Part shown: in pieces, positions 54,423 to 63,952 of the stretch
Layout: each line of letters begins with the position of its first letter
Numbering within the stretch: position 1 is the stretch's first letter
Origin: Saprospiraceae bacterium
GTDB lineage: Bacteria > Bacteroidota > Bacteroidia > Chitinophagales > Saprospiraceae
Length of the DNA: 64,000 nucleotides
Assembly: GCA_958295895.1 (NCBI GenBank)
Contig: CATQHI010000003.1
Location: 124,001 to 188,000 of the forward strand
Direction of reading: 5' to 3'
Translations under genes and position numbers: made by a program
Notes under the pieces: generated by a model
Seen by the model: the letters and a program-made list of their open reading frames with translations, nothing else
Database searches by the model: none
What the model was told of the DNA's origin: nothing

Positions 54423-55145
54423 ATGGCCCTCTGGCAGTACCTATTATTATTCAGTACCGCGATCGTTGGCGGCGGACTGGCACTCCTCGGGGAGGAACGC
54501 GCCCGTAAGCAACTGCCTACGCTTCTGTCCTTCAGTGGGGCCTACTTACTCGCTATTGCCGCCCTGGAGCTACTGCCCGAAGTATTTGGCGCGCACGAAT
54601 TGGGGTCACCGGGGCTGTTCCTCCTCCTCGGCTTTTTCATTCAGTTGCTTCTGGAGGGGCTCAGCCAGGGCGTGGAGCATGGCCACGTACACGTCCACCG
54701 GCAGGCGCGCTACGGCTACGGCATTCAGGTGATGATCGGCCTGGGTCTGCACGCACTACTGGAGGGGCTACCGCTAGGGGCAGGGGGCGGGGCCGCGGGT
54801 GCAAACCACGGGGACCATCTGCTCTTCGGTATCGTACTGCACAAACTGCCCGCCGCCTTTGCCCTGGGGCTCTTACTGCGTAGGTCCGGCTACAGTACGC
54901 TTTTCGTGTGGGGGTGCCTGGTGGTGTTCGGGTCACTCTCTCCGCTGGGTGCAGCACTGGCCGAGGTGGCGAGTATCAATCCCGTCTGGCGGACGCACAT
55001 CCTTGCCCTGGTGGTGGGAAGTTTTCTGCACATTTCGACCACTATTCTTTTCGAAGCCGACGGCAGTCACCAGCACGGAATTTCTGTCCGGAAATTCCTG
55101 GTCGTCCTCGCGGGCATGGGGGTGGCTTACCTTACGGCCCTCTAA
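54423..55145 (+). CDS. ZIP-family divalent metal transporter
   Basis: 240 residues, about seven to eight helices. His-rich loop QGVEHGHVHVHRQARYG between helices 3 and 4, then the metal-binding helices with LGLHALLEGLPLG and GIVLHKLPAAFALGLLLR, which carry the conserved His/Glu ligands of ZIP helices 4 and 5. Imports zinc, iron or manganese; specificity is unclear. It is 4 bases from the DMT gene and may share its transcript. Confidence 0.88.
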   Translation: MALWQYLLLFSTAIVGGGLALLGEERARKQLPTLLSFSGAYLLAIAALELLPEVFGAHELGSPGLFLLLGFFIQLLLEGLSQGVEHGHVHVHRQARYGYGIQVMIGLGLHALLEGLPLGAGGGAAGANHGDHLLFGIVLHKLPAAFALGLLLRRSGYSTLFVWGCLVVFGSLSPLGAALAEVASINPVWRTHILALVVGSFLHISTTILFEADGSHQHGISVRKFLVVLAGMGVAYLTAL

Positions 55146-55149
55146 CTCG

Positions 55150-56073
55150 ATGTCTCCCGACCTACTCCGCACCGGCGACCCCGCCCGTATCCGCCGCATT
55201 GGTTTGTTGTGCCTGCTGCTGGGTGCGGTACTGTTTAGCTCGAAGGGGATCATCATCAAGCTGGCCTACCGGTACGAGGTCAGTAGTATCAGTTTGCTCG
55301 GACTGCGGATGATCTTTTCGCTGCCGCTTTTCTTGCTGATCGCCTACTTCCGTAGTGGCGACCGGGCGACGCGTGCGCCAATGACGGTGGCCGATTTTTT
55401 CACCATCGTCGCACTCGGGGTCGTCGGCTACTACCTGGCCAGCTATACGGACTTCCTGGGCCTCAGGTACCTGAGCGCGGGAATGGAACGGGTCATTTTG
55501 TTTACCTATCCCACGATGGTGCTGCTACTACAGCGCCTGATTTTCGGCACGCTGATTCGCAGGGTGCAGTGGATCGCGACCGGCATCTGCTACCTCGGTA
55601 TCGTCGTGGCCTTTAGTGGTTCTGACCTCCGGGTGGGAAGCGGGTTTACGACCGGGGCGGGCTTCATTTTCCTGAGTGCTTTGCTGTATAGCGCCTACAT
55701 CATCGGTAGCGGTCGTCTGGCGCCCCGCCTTGGTAACGTACGGTTTACGAGCTTGGCGCTGATTACAGCTTCCCTGAGCGTGATTCTGCACGTGATGCTC
55801 AGCAGCGATCCCCTGCTGGGGCTGCCGGTAGCGGTATACATCTACGGTGGCGTGATGGCGGTGTTCTGTACGGTGATTCCGAGTTACCTGGTTACCGAGG
55901 GGGTTCGTAGACTCGGTGCCGGAGATGCGGCCATCATCGGTGCCGTGGGGCCGGTGGCGACCATTGTGCTGGAGTACGTGGTACTGCACGAGCACATGAA
56001 CCTACTGCAGGGTCTCGGGGCGGCATTAATTATCAGTGGAGTGGTAGTGATCGGACGCAGCAGGGGACGGTAG
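55150..56073 (+). CDS. EamA/DMT-family transporter
   Basis: 307 residues from ATG 55150, ten predicted membrane helices in two EamA halves (LLCLLLGAVLFSSKGIIIKLAYRYE... and SALLYSAYIIGSGRLAPRLG...). The second half ends VEYVVLHEHMNLLQGLGAALIISGVVVIGRS with the usual GxALIxxGV pattern. Substrates for this group are amino acids or metabolites and cannot be guessed. A longer frame upstream overlaps the ZIP gene and is not used. Confidence 0.88.
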   Translation: MSPDLLRTGDPARIRRIGLLCLLLGAVLFSSKGIIIKLAYRYEVSSISLLGLRMIFSLPLFLLIAYFRSGDRATRAPMTVADFFTIVALGVVGYYLASYTDFLGLRYLSAGMERVILFTYPTMVLLLQRLIFGTLIRRVQWIATGICYLGIVVAFSGSDLRVGSGFTTGAGFIFLSALLYSAYIIGSGRLAPRLGNVRFTSLALITASLSVILHVMLSSDPLLGLPVAVYIYGGVMAVFCTVIPSYLVTEGVRRLGAGDAAIIGAVGPVATIVLEYVVLHEHMNLLQGLGAALIISGVVVIGRSRGR

Positions 56074-56114
56074 TTAAAACAATTTGTAGTATATTAGGGC
56101 GCGAAAACAGCAGC

Positions 56115-57524
56115 ATGGCAAAAGTGAAAGTGGCGTTCTTCTGTACCAACTGCGGTGCGGAGAGCCCCAAGTGGATGGGGCAGTGCCCCGCGTGCCGGGA
56201 GTGGAATACCCTGGTGGAGGAAAAGGTGGTCAAGACCAAGAACGACCGCCTCGAAAACAAGCCCGACTGGCGGCAGGTCGGTACCGGGGCGGCGGCAGCG
56301 GCGGCCGGTCCCATCGGTAAGGGGCCGCGGCCCGTCCTACTGGACGACGTCACGGCCGGGGAGGTCGAACGGCTCATCGCACCTGACCGCGAGCTTAACC
56401 GGGTCCTCGGGGGGGGGATCGTGCCGGGAAGTATCGTACTGTTTGGCGGACAACCCGGCATCGGTAAATCGACTCTGCTGCTGCAACTGGCCCTGCGGCT
56501 GGGCAAGCGCGTGCTCTACATCAGTGGCGAGGAGAGCGAGGAGCAGATCAAGATGCGGGCCGACCGACTCGGGGGGGCGGGGGAGCACTGCTACCTACTG
56601 ACCGAAACGAACACCGATGCCCTACTCAAACACGCCGCAGCGCTGAAGCCGGACTTGCTCATCGCGGACTCGATCCAGACGCTGGCCAGTCCCCACGTAG
56701 AAAGCATGGCCGGTACGGTGAGCCAGGTCCGGGAGTGCGCCGCCGAGCTCCAACGCTTCGCCAAGGAGAGCGGTATTCCGGTCTTTCTCATCGGACACAT
56801 CACCAAGGAGGGCAGTATTGCCGGGCCAAAGTTGCTGGAGCACATCGTGGATGCGGTACTACAGTTCGAGGGCGACCGCAACTACACCTACCGCATCCTG
56901 CGGACGCTCAAAAATCGGTTTGGCTCCACGGACGAGTTGGGGATTTACCAGATGGAAGCCTCCGGACTGCGGGAGGTATCCAATCCTAGCGAGCTGCTCC
57001 TGAGTGAGCGCGACGAGAACCTGTCGGGCTCCGCCGTCTGCGCTACCCTGGAGGGGATGCGACCGATGCTCATCGAAACCCAGGCCCTGGTGAGTGCCGC
57101 CGTGTACGGCAATCCGCAGCGGTCCGCCACCGGCTTCGATCTGCGCCGGCTGTCGATGCTCCTAGCCGTACTGGAAAAACGCGCCGGCCTGTCGGTGGGC
57201 AACCAGGACGTGTTTCTCAATATTGCCGGCGGGCTACGGGTGGATGACCCGGCCATCGACCTGTCCATTATCGCCGCCATTCTCTCCTCGGCGCAGGACG
57301 TGATGGTGCCACCGGATCTTTGCTTTGCCGGAGAGGTAGGACTAAGCGGCGAGATTCGCGCCGTGACCCGCATCGAACAGCGCATCCAGGAAGCCGACCG
57401 GCTGGGCTTTCGGGGTATCTACGTCAGTAAGTACAATACCAAGGGCCTCGATCCCGACCGCTACAGCATCCGCATCCATACCGTAGCTACCGTGCGCGAG
57501 CTTTTCGAGGCGCTGTTTGCCTAG
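56115..57524 (+). CDS. radA: DNA repair protein RadA
   Basis: 469 residues. RecA-related helicase that helps branch migration of recombination intermediates. N-terminal zinc finger FFCTNCGAESPKWMGQCPACREWN (CxxC...CxxC), Walker A GGQPGIGKST, LKNRFGSTDELGIY (RadA-specific KNRFG motif), and the Lon-like C-terminal domain ending with SAQDVMVPPDLCFAGEVGLSGEIR. A canonical length. Its stop overlaps the stop of the convergent HlyD gene by 4 bases. Confidence 0.96.
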   Translation: MAKVKVAFFCTNCGAESPKWMGQCPACREWNTLVEEKVVKTKNDRLENKPDWRQVGTGAAAAAAGPIGKGPRPVLLDDVTAGEVERLIAPDRELNRVLGGGIVPGSIVLFGGQPGIGKSTLLLQLALRLGKRVLYISGEESEEQIKMRADRLGGAGEHCYLLTETNTDALLKHAAALKPDLLIADSIQTLASPHVESMAGTVSQVRECAAELQRFAKESGIPVFLIGHITKEGSIAGPKLLEHIVDAVLQFEGDRNYTYRILRTLKNRFGSTDELGIYQMEASGLREVSNPSELLLSERDENLSGSAVCATLEGMRPMLIETQALVSAAVYGNPQRSATGFDLRRLSMLLAVLEKRAGLSVGNQDVFLNIAGGLRVDDPAIDLSIIAAILSSAQDVMVPPDLCFAGEVGLSGEIRAVTRIEQRIQEADRLGFRGIYVSKYNTKGLDPDRYSIRIHTVATVRELFEALFA

Positions 57525-58780
57525 CCCCGGTCCAGAAGTCGACTGAGTAACCGCCGCCGATCCACGACAATGGTAGCCTGCCCCTGCATCAGGGGGCTAC
57601 CTTCAATCCGGCCGCCGGTGCTGGTCACCAGGCCATCCGGAAAAGCTACCTCCAGGGTAATCTGACCCTCTACCGGCACTAGTCCGATGGAGGCCACCTG
57701 CCCGTGGACGGAACCGTACTCCAGCGTGGGCCAGCGGTCGAATGCCACTACCACATCCTGGCCGACCGCTAGCCGGCCACTGCCCGCTACGGGTACCGTT
57801 ACCCGCCCTACGGTCGTGCCGGCGTCACTCGGTAACACGGTGGCAAGCAGCTGGTCCTCGCGTACGTAGGTCCCGTCCTTGATCTCCGGCTGGAGGATTG
57901 CGGTGCCGGTAACGGGGCTCACTACGGTAAACTCCCGTTTCCAGCTAGCTACTGCGGCTTGTAGTTGTCCGAAGGCCCCGCTGAGCTCGTCGGCCGCCAG
58001 CCGGCTACTGCCCTGCTGCCCGCTGCGGTAGGCTTCGATCTGATTGCGCATCAGTTCGACGGATAGACTCGCCGCACGCAGGGCGCTGACCCGCTCCTGT
58101 AGGGCTTCCTCGGCTTGTACCGATTGCTCTTGGGCCCAGGCTAGGCGATCTGTATTGCGGAGGCCTTCGTTTTGTAGAGTTTGTTCCCGCTGCAGCTCGG
58201 TTTGTGCACGCGCCGCAGCGTCCTCGAGCGCGGTCTGGCCGCTGCGAAGTTGCCGGACCTCCCGTTCGGTAGCTCCAATCATGTCCGCTAACTCAGCGGA
58301 AGTGTACCCATCGAGTCTGCGGTCGGCGAGATTGCGGTACACCTCCTGCCGTTGCCGGAATACATTGACCGCATCCTGGAGGGGTCCCAGGAGCAGCTTC
58401 GGTGACACGGTCAGCTGGAGGAGCCTGGCCGGACTACTACCTCTGAATTCGAGGAGGCGGTCCTCTAGCGCCAGCACGTGCTCGAAGCGCGCCCGGGCGT
58501 CGGTAGCAAGGAGCAGCGTCTGTCCGGCCTGCACGGTATCTCTGTTTGTGATCAGCACCCGCTCCAGCGTCATATCGCGGGGTGACTGTAGGCGCCGGGG
58601 CGGGTCTACGGTCGTCAGCACGAGATCGCCCCGTAGCGTTGCGGGGTAGCGGTAGAGTCCGCTCAGAAGTAGGAGCGCTACGATCAGCAAACCCAGCACG
58701 AGCATGCCACGGCGGGCTACCCAGGGCGCCGGCCGACCCAGTACCGCTTCCACCTCAGGGCTATGGCGCAGGTCGGTCAC
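57521..58780 (-). CDS. HlyD-family membrane fusion protein
   Basis: 419 residues from GTG 58780, whose start overlaps the exporter stop (GTGA). One N-terminal membrane helix (GMLVLGLLIVALLLLSGLYRY), a short barrel/lipoyl part (LVLTTVDPPRRLQSPRDMTLERVLITNRDTVQAGQTLL), a long helical hairpin (~100-270), and the second lipoyl half (SPVTGTAILQPEIKDGTYVREDQLLATV). Links the inner-membrane C39 exporter to an outer-membrane channel. No TolC gene is nearby. Confidence 0.88.
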   Translation of the reverse strand: MTDLRHSPEVEAVLGRPAPWVARRGMLVLGLLIVALLLLSGLYRYPATLRGDLVLTTVDPPRRLQSPRDMTLERVLITNRDTVQAGQTLLLATDARARFEHVLALEDRLLEFRGSSPARLLQLTVSPKLLLGPLQDAVNVFRQRQEVYRNLADRRLDGYTSAELADMIGATEREVRQLRSGQTALEDAAARAQTELQREQTLQNEGLRNTDRLAWAQEQSVQAEEALQERVSALRAASLSVELMRNQIEAYRSGQQGSSRLAADELSGAFGQLQAAVASWKREFTVVSPVTGTAILQPEIKDGTYVREDQLLATVLPSDAGTTVGRVTVPVAGSGRLAVGQDVVVAFDRWPTLEYGSVHGQVASIGLVPVEGQITLEVAFPDGLVTSTGGRIEGSPLMQGQATIVVDRRRLLSRLLDRG

Positions 58781-60972
58781 TGTCCGAGCAGGGTCTGGTT
58801 ACGGACCAGTTGGTAGTAGGTACGTCCTTCGGCCATCAGGTCGGCGTGGGTGCCGCGCTCTACGATACGGCCCCCGTCGAGTACCATCACGTAGTCGGCC
58901 CGTTCAAAGGTGGTGTAGCGGTGGGCGACCAGTAGGATGGTCGATCCCTCCATGTAGGTCAGGAGATTATCCATCAGCGTCAGCTCGGTGAAGGCATCCA
59001 GGGCGGTAGTGGCCTCGTCCAGGAACAAATAACGGGGCCGGTGGTAGATGGCCCGCGCCAGCAGGATGCGTTGCTGTTGTCCCCGGCTAAGTCCCATGCC
59101 GCTGGCCCCCACCTTCGTGCCGTAGCCCTGGGGTAGCCCCTCGACGAAGCGGTCGAGCTGGGCTACTTTGGCCACCTCCAGCAACCTGGTCTGATCCACG
59201 CGCTCTTCTCCCAGCACGATATTACGGGCGATGGTATCGCTGAATAGGTAGCCCTCCTGGCTGACCATGCCGACGTGCTCGCGCCAGAAGGTGAGATCCA
59301 GACTCGACAGACTACTGCCCCCCACCCGGATCTCGCCGGCCTCCGGAGGATAAAAGCCCACCAGTAGTTTCAGGAGCGTTGATTTTCCGCTGCCGGAGGA
59401 GCCCACCAGCGCGGTAACTTTTCCCACCGGTAGGGCCGCCGTGACACCCTGTAGCACCCAGGGCGCATTGGGCACGCGGTACCGAAAGGTGACATCCTGC
59501 AGCGTGACTTGGCCCCGCTCCGGGATCACGCGTAGTTTGGGCGTGGCGGTAGACTGCTCATCGTCCTTGCGGTGAATTTCCTGGATCCGCTCCATGCCGA
59601 TGCGGTTCTCCTGGTAGGCGGCCACGAGGTCACCCAGCTCTTCAATGGGGCTATTGAGCTGGGCCAGTAGGTAGTGAATGGCTACCAGCGCACCGATGGA
59701 TAGATCACCGGACACCACCGAAAGAGCGGCTAGCAGCGTGATCGATAGGTTCTTGGATTGGTTGATGAGGGTACCGACGGTGCGCTGCGACTGCTCTAGA
59801 CTGTTGAGCGCTACGGTAGTCTGGTAAAGCGTGGCCCGCTCCCGCTCCCAGGCCCAGCGGCGCTGCTGCCCGGCGTTGTGCTGCTTGATCTCGGCCATGC
59901 CGTCGATGATTTCCATCAGCAGCTCGCTATTGTTGGCCGACTGCTCGAAGTGCAGCCGGTCCAGATTTTGCTTGCGCCGTTGCAGGTGTATGACCCACGC
60001 CAGCTGCAGTGCCGTACCCAGTAGGAAGACCGCGAATAGGGTGGGATTCCAGAGCAGGAGCACGGCCGCGAAGGCTACGAAACTCACCATGCTAAATACC
60101 TGGGGTAGGGTGCTGCCCGTAAGGAACTGTTCGATCCGGCTGTGATCCTGCAGCCGCTGAAACAGATCGCCCCGGCTGCGACTGTCGTAAAATTCCATGG
60201 GTAGCCGCACGAGTTTCGCCAGGTACGCACTGACCAGACTGACGTTGATCCGGCCTCCAATGTGGATGAGTACGTAGCGCCGTAGCGCCGTCAGCACGGT
60301 GGTGGATAACAGCAGTACACCCTGGGCGATGACGATCAGCACGATCAGGTCCGGGTCGTTGAGTACGATGCCCTGGTCCACCAGGTTCTTAATTAGAAAG
60401 GGAAGCAGTAGGGCCAGCAGGAGGGTGAGTACCAGCCCGGCCACGAGATTAAGGCTCAGGCTGCGGTACTGCCGAATGTACTGCCACACGTAGCGCAGTC
60501 CGCCGGTAAGTGGTGGGCTCCCGGTACGGGTGGCAAAGCCGGGGGTCGGTTCGAGTACCAGCACGCTACCGGCAAAGGTGCCGGCCTCGGATAGGGAATG
60601 CGACCAGGCCTCGATGAAGGACAGTCGGCCCAGCTCCGTGCGGCCTACCGCCGGATCGGGGTCAGCAACGGTAAAGGTGCCGCCCGTAATATCTTCCAGT
60701 ACCACGAAGTGGTCCGCCCGCCACGGCAGGATGCAGGGTAGGGGCACCTCCCGTTCCAATTGGGGTAGTCCAACGGTAAGGGCCAGGGTTTGCAGCCCGA
60801 TACTTTCGGCGCCCTCGCTGATGCCGAGTAGACTTACCCCCTCCCGGCTGATCCGCGTGCGCTCCCGGAGCTCCTCCAGGCCATAGTCCTGCCCGTGGTA
60901 TTTGGCCACCATACGCAGGCAGGCCGCCCCGCAGTCCATCTCCTCGAACTGTTGGTAGTAGGTCAAACGCAT
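58777..60972 (-). CDS. C39-peptidase bacteriocin-type ABC exporter
   Basis: 731 residues. Removes double-glycine leaders and exports peptides or proteins. N-terminal C39 domain: catalytic Cys in MDCGAACLRMVAKYHGQDYG, His in ADHFVVLEDI, Asp in VADPDPAVG. A six-helix ABC transmembrane domain follows (~160-440), then the ATPase: Walker A LVGSSGSGKSTLL, Q-loop, signature GLSRGQQQRILLARAIYH, Walker B YLFLDEATTALDAF. Partner HlyD gene overlaps by 4 bases. No double-glycine peptide gene was found in the neighbourhood, so its cargo is unknown. Confidence 0.93.
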   Translation of the reverse strand: MRLTYYQQFEEMDCGAACLRMVAKYHGQDYGLEELRERTRISREGVSLLGISEGAESIGLQTLALTVGLPQLEREVPLPCILPWRADHFVVLEDITGGTFTVADPDPAVGRTELGRLSFIEAWSHSLSEAGTFAGSVLVLEPTPGFATRTGSPPLTGGLRYVWQYIRQYRSLSLNLVAGLVLTLLLALLLPFLIKNLVDQGIVLNDPDLIVLIVIAQGVLLLSTTVLTALRRYVLIHIGGRINVSLVSAYLAKLVRLPMEFYDSRSRGDLFQRLQDHSRIEQFLTGSTLPQVFSMVSFVAFAAVLLLWNPTLFAVFLLGTALQLAWVIHLQRRKQNLDRLHFEQSANNSELLMEIIDGMAEIKQHNAGQQRRWAWERERATLYQTTVALNSLEQSQRTVGTLINQSKNLSITLLAALSVVSGDLSIGALVAIHYLLAQLNSPIEELGDLVAAYQENRIGMERIQEIHRKDDEQSTATPKLRVIPERGQVTLQDVTFRYRVPNAPWVLQGVTAALPVGKVTALVGSSGSGKSTLLKLLVGFYPPEAGEIRVGGSSLSSLDLTFWREHVGMVSQEGYLFSDTIARNIVLGEERVDQTRLLEVAKVAQLDRFVEGLPQGYGTKVGASGMGLSRGQQQRILLARAIYHRPRYLFLDEATTALDAFTELTLMDNLLTYMEGSTILLVAHRYTTFERADYVMVLDGGRIVERGTHADLMAEGRTYYQLVRNQTLLGQ

Positions 60973-61052
60973 AGAACTTTGGTGAAGATAAGACCGTTAG
61001 ACTGGCTCCTTTATTTTGGCCGGGCCCTTCAACCCGCGCGAAAATCAACCGT

Positions 61053-62156
61053 ATGAGCAAATTAGGACGCGTGCTGGTCGCCATGAGCGGCGGCATCGAC
61101 AGCACGGTGACGGCCATGATCCTGCACGAGCAGGGCTACGAAGTGGTCGGTATCACCATGAAAACCTGGGACTACGCCAATTCCGGCGGGAGTAAGAAGG
61201 AGACCGGCTGCTGCAGCCTGGACTCCATCAACGACGCCCGCTCGGTGGCCGTCGAGATGGGCTTTCCCCACTTCATCATCGACATCCGCGAGGAGTTCGG
61301 CGATCACGTGATCGACAACTTCGTCGATGAGTATATGGCCGGTCGTACCCCGAACCCCTGTGTGCTCTGCAATACCCACATCAAGTGGAGTGCCCTGCTC
61401 AAACGCGCCGATGCTATGGACTGCGCGTTCATCGCCACGGGCCACTACGCCCAGTTGCGCCAGACCGGCGCCGGTCGCTGGCACGTACGTAAAAGTGCCG
61501 ACGATAAGAAGGATCAGAGCTACGTCCTGTGGGGACTTAGCCAGGAGTGCATGGCCCGCAGCCGCTTTCCGCTGGGTCAGATGACCAAACCGGAGGTGCG
61601 CCAGCTCGCCTACGATTTTGGTTATGAGGAACTTAGCAAAAAGGCCGAAAGCTTCGAGATCTGCTTCGTGCCCGACAACGACTACCGCGGCTTTCTCAAA
61701 CGTCGCCTCCCGGAACTTGAAGCGCAAGTCGCCGGTGGGAGTTTCGTCGATACCAGCGGGGCGGTCATTGGTACCCACGATGGCTACCCCTTCTACACCA
61801 TCGGTCAGCGTAAGGGACTTGGCCAGGCCTTCGGACAACCCATGTACGTCACTAAAATTGACGCCGGTACGAATACCGTGACCCTCGGTCCGGTCGACGC
61901 ACTCGTGAAGAATGGTATGCTCGTAGGCGGTGCCACCCTCCAGAAGTACGCCGAGCTCCCCGCCGGTGGGCTGGAGCTGGTCACCAAGGTGCGCTACAAA
62001 GATTCCGGTACCCTTAGCCTAGTGGATCAGTTCGCCCCCGACCGATTTTCCGTCGAGTTCTACGCCGACGTACGCGGCGTGGCTCCGGGCCAGAGTGCGG
62101 TGTTCTACGAGGGGCATGATGTCGTGGGTGGTGGACTGATTCACGCCTCGCGGTAA
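61053..62156 (+). CDS. mnmA: tRNA 2-thiouridylase MnmA
   Basis: 367 residues. Puts sulfur on U34 of tRNA Lys/Glu/Gln. ATP PP-loop SGGIDSTVTA at the N-terminus, catalytic Cys in TPNPCVLCNTHIK and Cys in SFEICFVPD, then FYTIGQRKGLG and the C-terminal barrel (LVTKVRYKDSG). Divergent from the exporter gene (80 bases) and stops directly beside the THUMP methyltransferase stop. Confidence 0.95.
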   Translation: MSKLGRVLVAMSGGIDSTVTAMILHEQGYEVVGITMKTWDYANSGGSKKETGCCSLDSINDARSVAVEMGFPHFIIDIREEFGDHVIDNFVDEYMAGRTPNPCVLCNTHIKWSALLKRADAMDCAFIATGHYAQLRQTGAGRWHVRKSADDKKDQSYVLWGLSQECMARSRFPLGQMTKPEVRQLAYDFGYEELSKKAESFEICFVPDNDYRGFLKRRLPELEAQVAGGSFVDTSGAVIGTHDGYPFYTIGQRKGLGQAFGQPMYVTKIDAGTNTVTLGPVDALVKNGMLVGGATLQKYAELPAGGLELVTKVRYKDSGTLSLVDQFAPDRFSVEFYADVRGVAPGQSAVFYEGHDVVGGGLIHASR

Positions 62157-63305
62157 TTATCGACTGCCACGGTAGAGTTCGTACTTGCAGAAGCGCGTCT
62201 CCACCGGACCGTTCATCAGTGGCACCTTCTGACTCGTACGCAGGCCCACTCGCTTGACCGCCCGCGCGTTTGCCGAAATCAGCCAGGCTATGTAGCCAGT
62301 CCAGTGCTGTTTGAGCGTATCTCCGATGCCGCGGTAGAATGCTTCGATATCTCCGGTTTCCATCCGGAATTCGTAGGGTGGATTCGTGACCAGTAGGCCA
62401 GGCGTCTCGAGTGATGCGGGCAGGGGGGTAAGGTCAGCGAAGGCGGAGGTACGTAGTTCCACCAGCGGCAGTACGCCAGCGCGGTCCAGCGTAGCTCGGG
62501 CAATGGCGATGGCGACCCCGTCGATGTCCGCTCCCAGGATCGGCTGCCGCAGCGGCACGATCCGATCCATAGCCGCTTGTCGCAAACTCCCCCATTCAGC
62601 CGGGTCGAAGTCCGGCCACCGCTCGAAGCCGAAACTCCGCAGTAGCCCCGGCGGACGATTCGTCGCCCGCATCACCGCCTCCGCTACAATGGTTCCCGAA
62701 CCGCACATGGGATCGACGAAGGGCTGCTCCCCCGTGTAGCCCGCAATGGCCAGCATTCCCGCCGCCAGTACCTCATTGATGGGTGCCTCCCCGGTGCGGC
62801 GGCGGTACCCCCTACAGTGCAGGCCCGCGCCGGAGGAGTCTACACTCAGGTCCACCTCCCCCTCTCCGTGGATCCGCAGGTGAATGCGCAAATCGGGGTT
62901 GCCCTTATCCACGGAGGGCCGCGTCTGGTACTTATCGCGCATCTGATCCACAATGGCGTCCTTGGCTAGCTGGGCGATGTAGTGTGTGTTGCGAAACCAC
63001 CGCCCCGGGTCCACTACATCGACATAGAGCGTCCCCTCCGGCCTGAGGTACGCTCGCCAGTTGGTGGCCCGCAGTCGGTCGTAGAGTTCCTGCTCCCGAT
63101 CCACCCGAAAGGCATCGATGTTGATCAATACGCGCAGCGCCGTGCGTACTTCGAGGTTCGCGCGGTACACCAGTTCCCTGTTTCCTCGACCCGTTACTAC
63201 CCGTCGTCCGGTCTGCAGATCGGTCACTCCCAGCTCCCGCAGTTCCGCGGCGAGCACCTCTTCGAGTCCGGCTAGGGTAGGGAAGGCGAGATCAAGCGTA
63301 GCCAT
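62157..63305 (-). CDS. THUMP-domain RNA methyltransferase (RlmL/YpsC-like)
   Basis: 382 residues from ATG 63305 (MATLDLAFPTLAGLEEVLAAEL). THUMP domain, residues ~1-160, then a Rossmann SAM-methyltransferase: FVDPMCGSGTIVAEA, LGADIDGVAIAIARATLDRAG and the catalytic motif LLVTNPPYEFRM (NPPY for N6- or N2-methylation). Like RlmL or YpsC it probably methylates 23S rRNA guanine. There is no second methyltransferase as in E. coli RlmKL. A GC-rich promoter element is upstream. Confidence 0.92.
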   Translation of the reverse strand: MATLDLAFPTLAGLEEVLAAELRELGVTDLQTGRRVVTGRGNRELVYRANLEVRTALRVLINIDAFRVDREQELYDRLRATNWRAYLRPEGTLYVDVVDPGRWFRNTHYIAQLAKDAIVDQMRDKYQTRPSVDKGNPDLRIHLRIHGEGEVDLSVDSSGAGLHCRGYRRRTGEAPINEVLAAGMLAIAGYTGEQPFVDPMCGSGTIVAEAVMRATNRPPGLLRSFGFERWPDFDPAEWGSLRQAAMDRIVPLRQPILGADIDGVAIAIARATLDRAGVLPLVELRTSAFADLTPLPASLETPGLLVTNPPYEFRMETGDIEAFYRGIGDTLKQHWTGYIAWLISANARAVKRVGLRTSQKVPLMNGPVETRFCKYELYRGSR

Positions 63306-63333
63306 GAATTGTAATAAGGGTGAGTAAAGGGTT

Positions 63334-63354
63334 GGCCGGGGACGCAGGTGCAAA
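63334..63354 (-). promoter_or_regulatory. Promoter-region motif upstream of the THUMP methyltransferase gene
   Basis: Minus-strand element with TTTGCACCTGCGTCCCCG at its 5' part (63354-63337), a relative of the speA element with a full TTTG -33 box. The -7 region (CCCTTTAC) is weak. It lies 28 bases before the start codon. Confidence 0.4.
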
Positions 63355-63361
63355 GGTGGTG

Positions 63362-63952
63362 CTAATCCATGGCATCGAGGGGTTCAGATTCGCCCCAGCG
63401 GTAGGCATCGGGCAGCTCGAAGCCGGCTAGGTCGAGTACGCGGTCGACCACCGTGCGTACGATCTCTTCAGCCGTCGTGGCTCCCGAATAGAAGGAGGGT
63501 ACGGCCGGGCAAATTATTCCTCCAGCTTCAGTAATGGTCGTCATATTCCTGAGGTGAATGAGGCTATACGGTGCCTCACGCGGCACCACAATCAACCGGC
63601 GGCGCTCCTTCAGAACGACGTCGGCCGCCCGGGTGATTAGGTCGGTAGACACACCGGAGGCGATCCGCGCCATCAGCCCCATGCTACACGGACAGACCAG
63701 CATGGTATCGTAGTGGGCACTGCCGGAGGCGAAGGGAGCTGTGAAGTCCCGCTGCCCGTAGTAGTCGAAGGGGTAGTCCCGCCACCCCTCGTCCCCCAGC
63801 TCGAATTGCCAGTTGTACTTACCGTTCTCAGTGATTACTACTCCAACATTTTCCCATTTTGGTTTTAATTCCTTTAAGCGGTCAAACAAAACTCTTGCGT
63901 ACAGCGAGCCACTACTCCCACCTACTGCGACTACAAGCTTTCTCTCAGACAT
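63362..63952 (-). CDS. ubiX: UbiX-family flavin prenyltransferase
   Basis: 196 residues. Makes prenylated FMN from FMN and dimethylallyl phosphate, the cofactor of UbiD decarboxylases. FMN site VVAVGGSSGSLYARVLFDRL, catalytic CPCSMGLMARIASGVSTDLITRAADVVLKERR, and the arginine-rich VPREAPYSLIHLRNM. No UbiD gene is in view. In Bacteroidota, menaquinone-related or hydroxybenzoate roles are possible. Stops 56 bases before the THUMP gene start on the same strand. Confidence 0.94.
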   Translation of the reverse strand: MSERKLVVAVGGSSGSLYARVLFDRLKELKPKWENVGVVITENGKYNWQFELGDEGWRDYPFDYYGQRDFTAPFASGSAHYDTMLVCPCSMGLMARIASGVSTDLITRAADVVLKERRRLIVVPREAPYSLIHLRNMTTITEAGGIICPAVPSFYSGATTAEEIVRTVVDRVLDLAGFELPDAYRWGESEPLDAMD

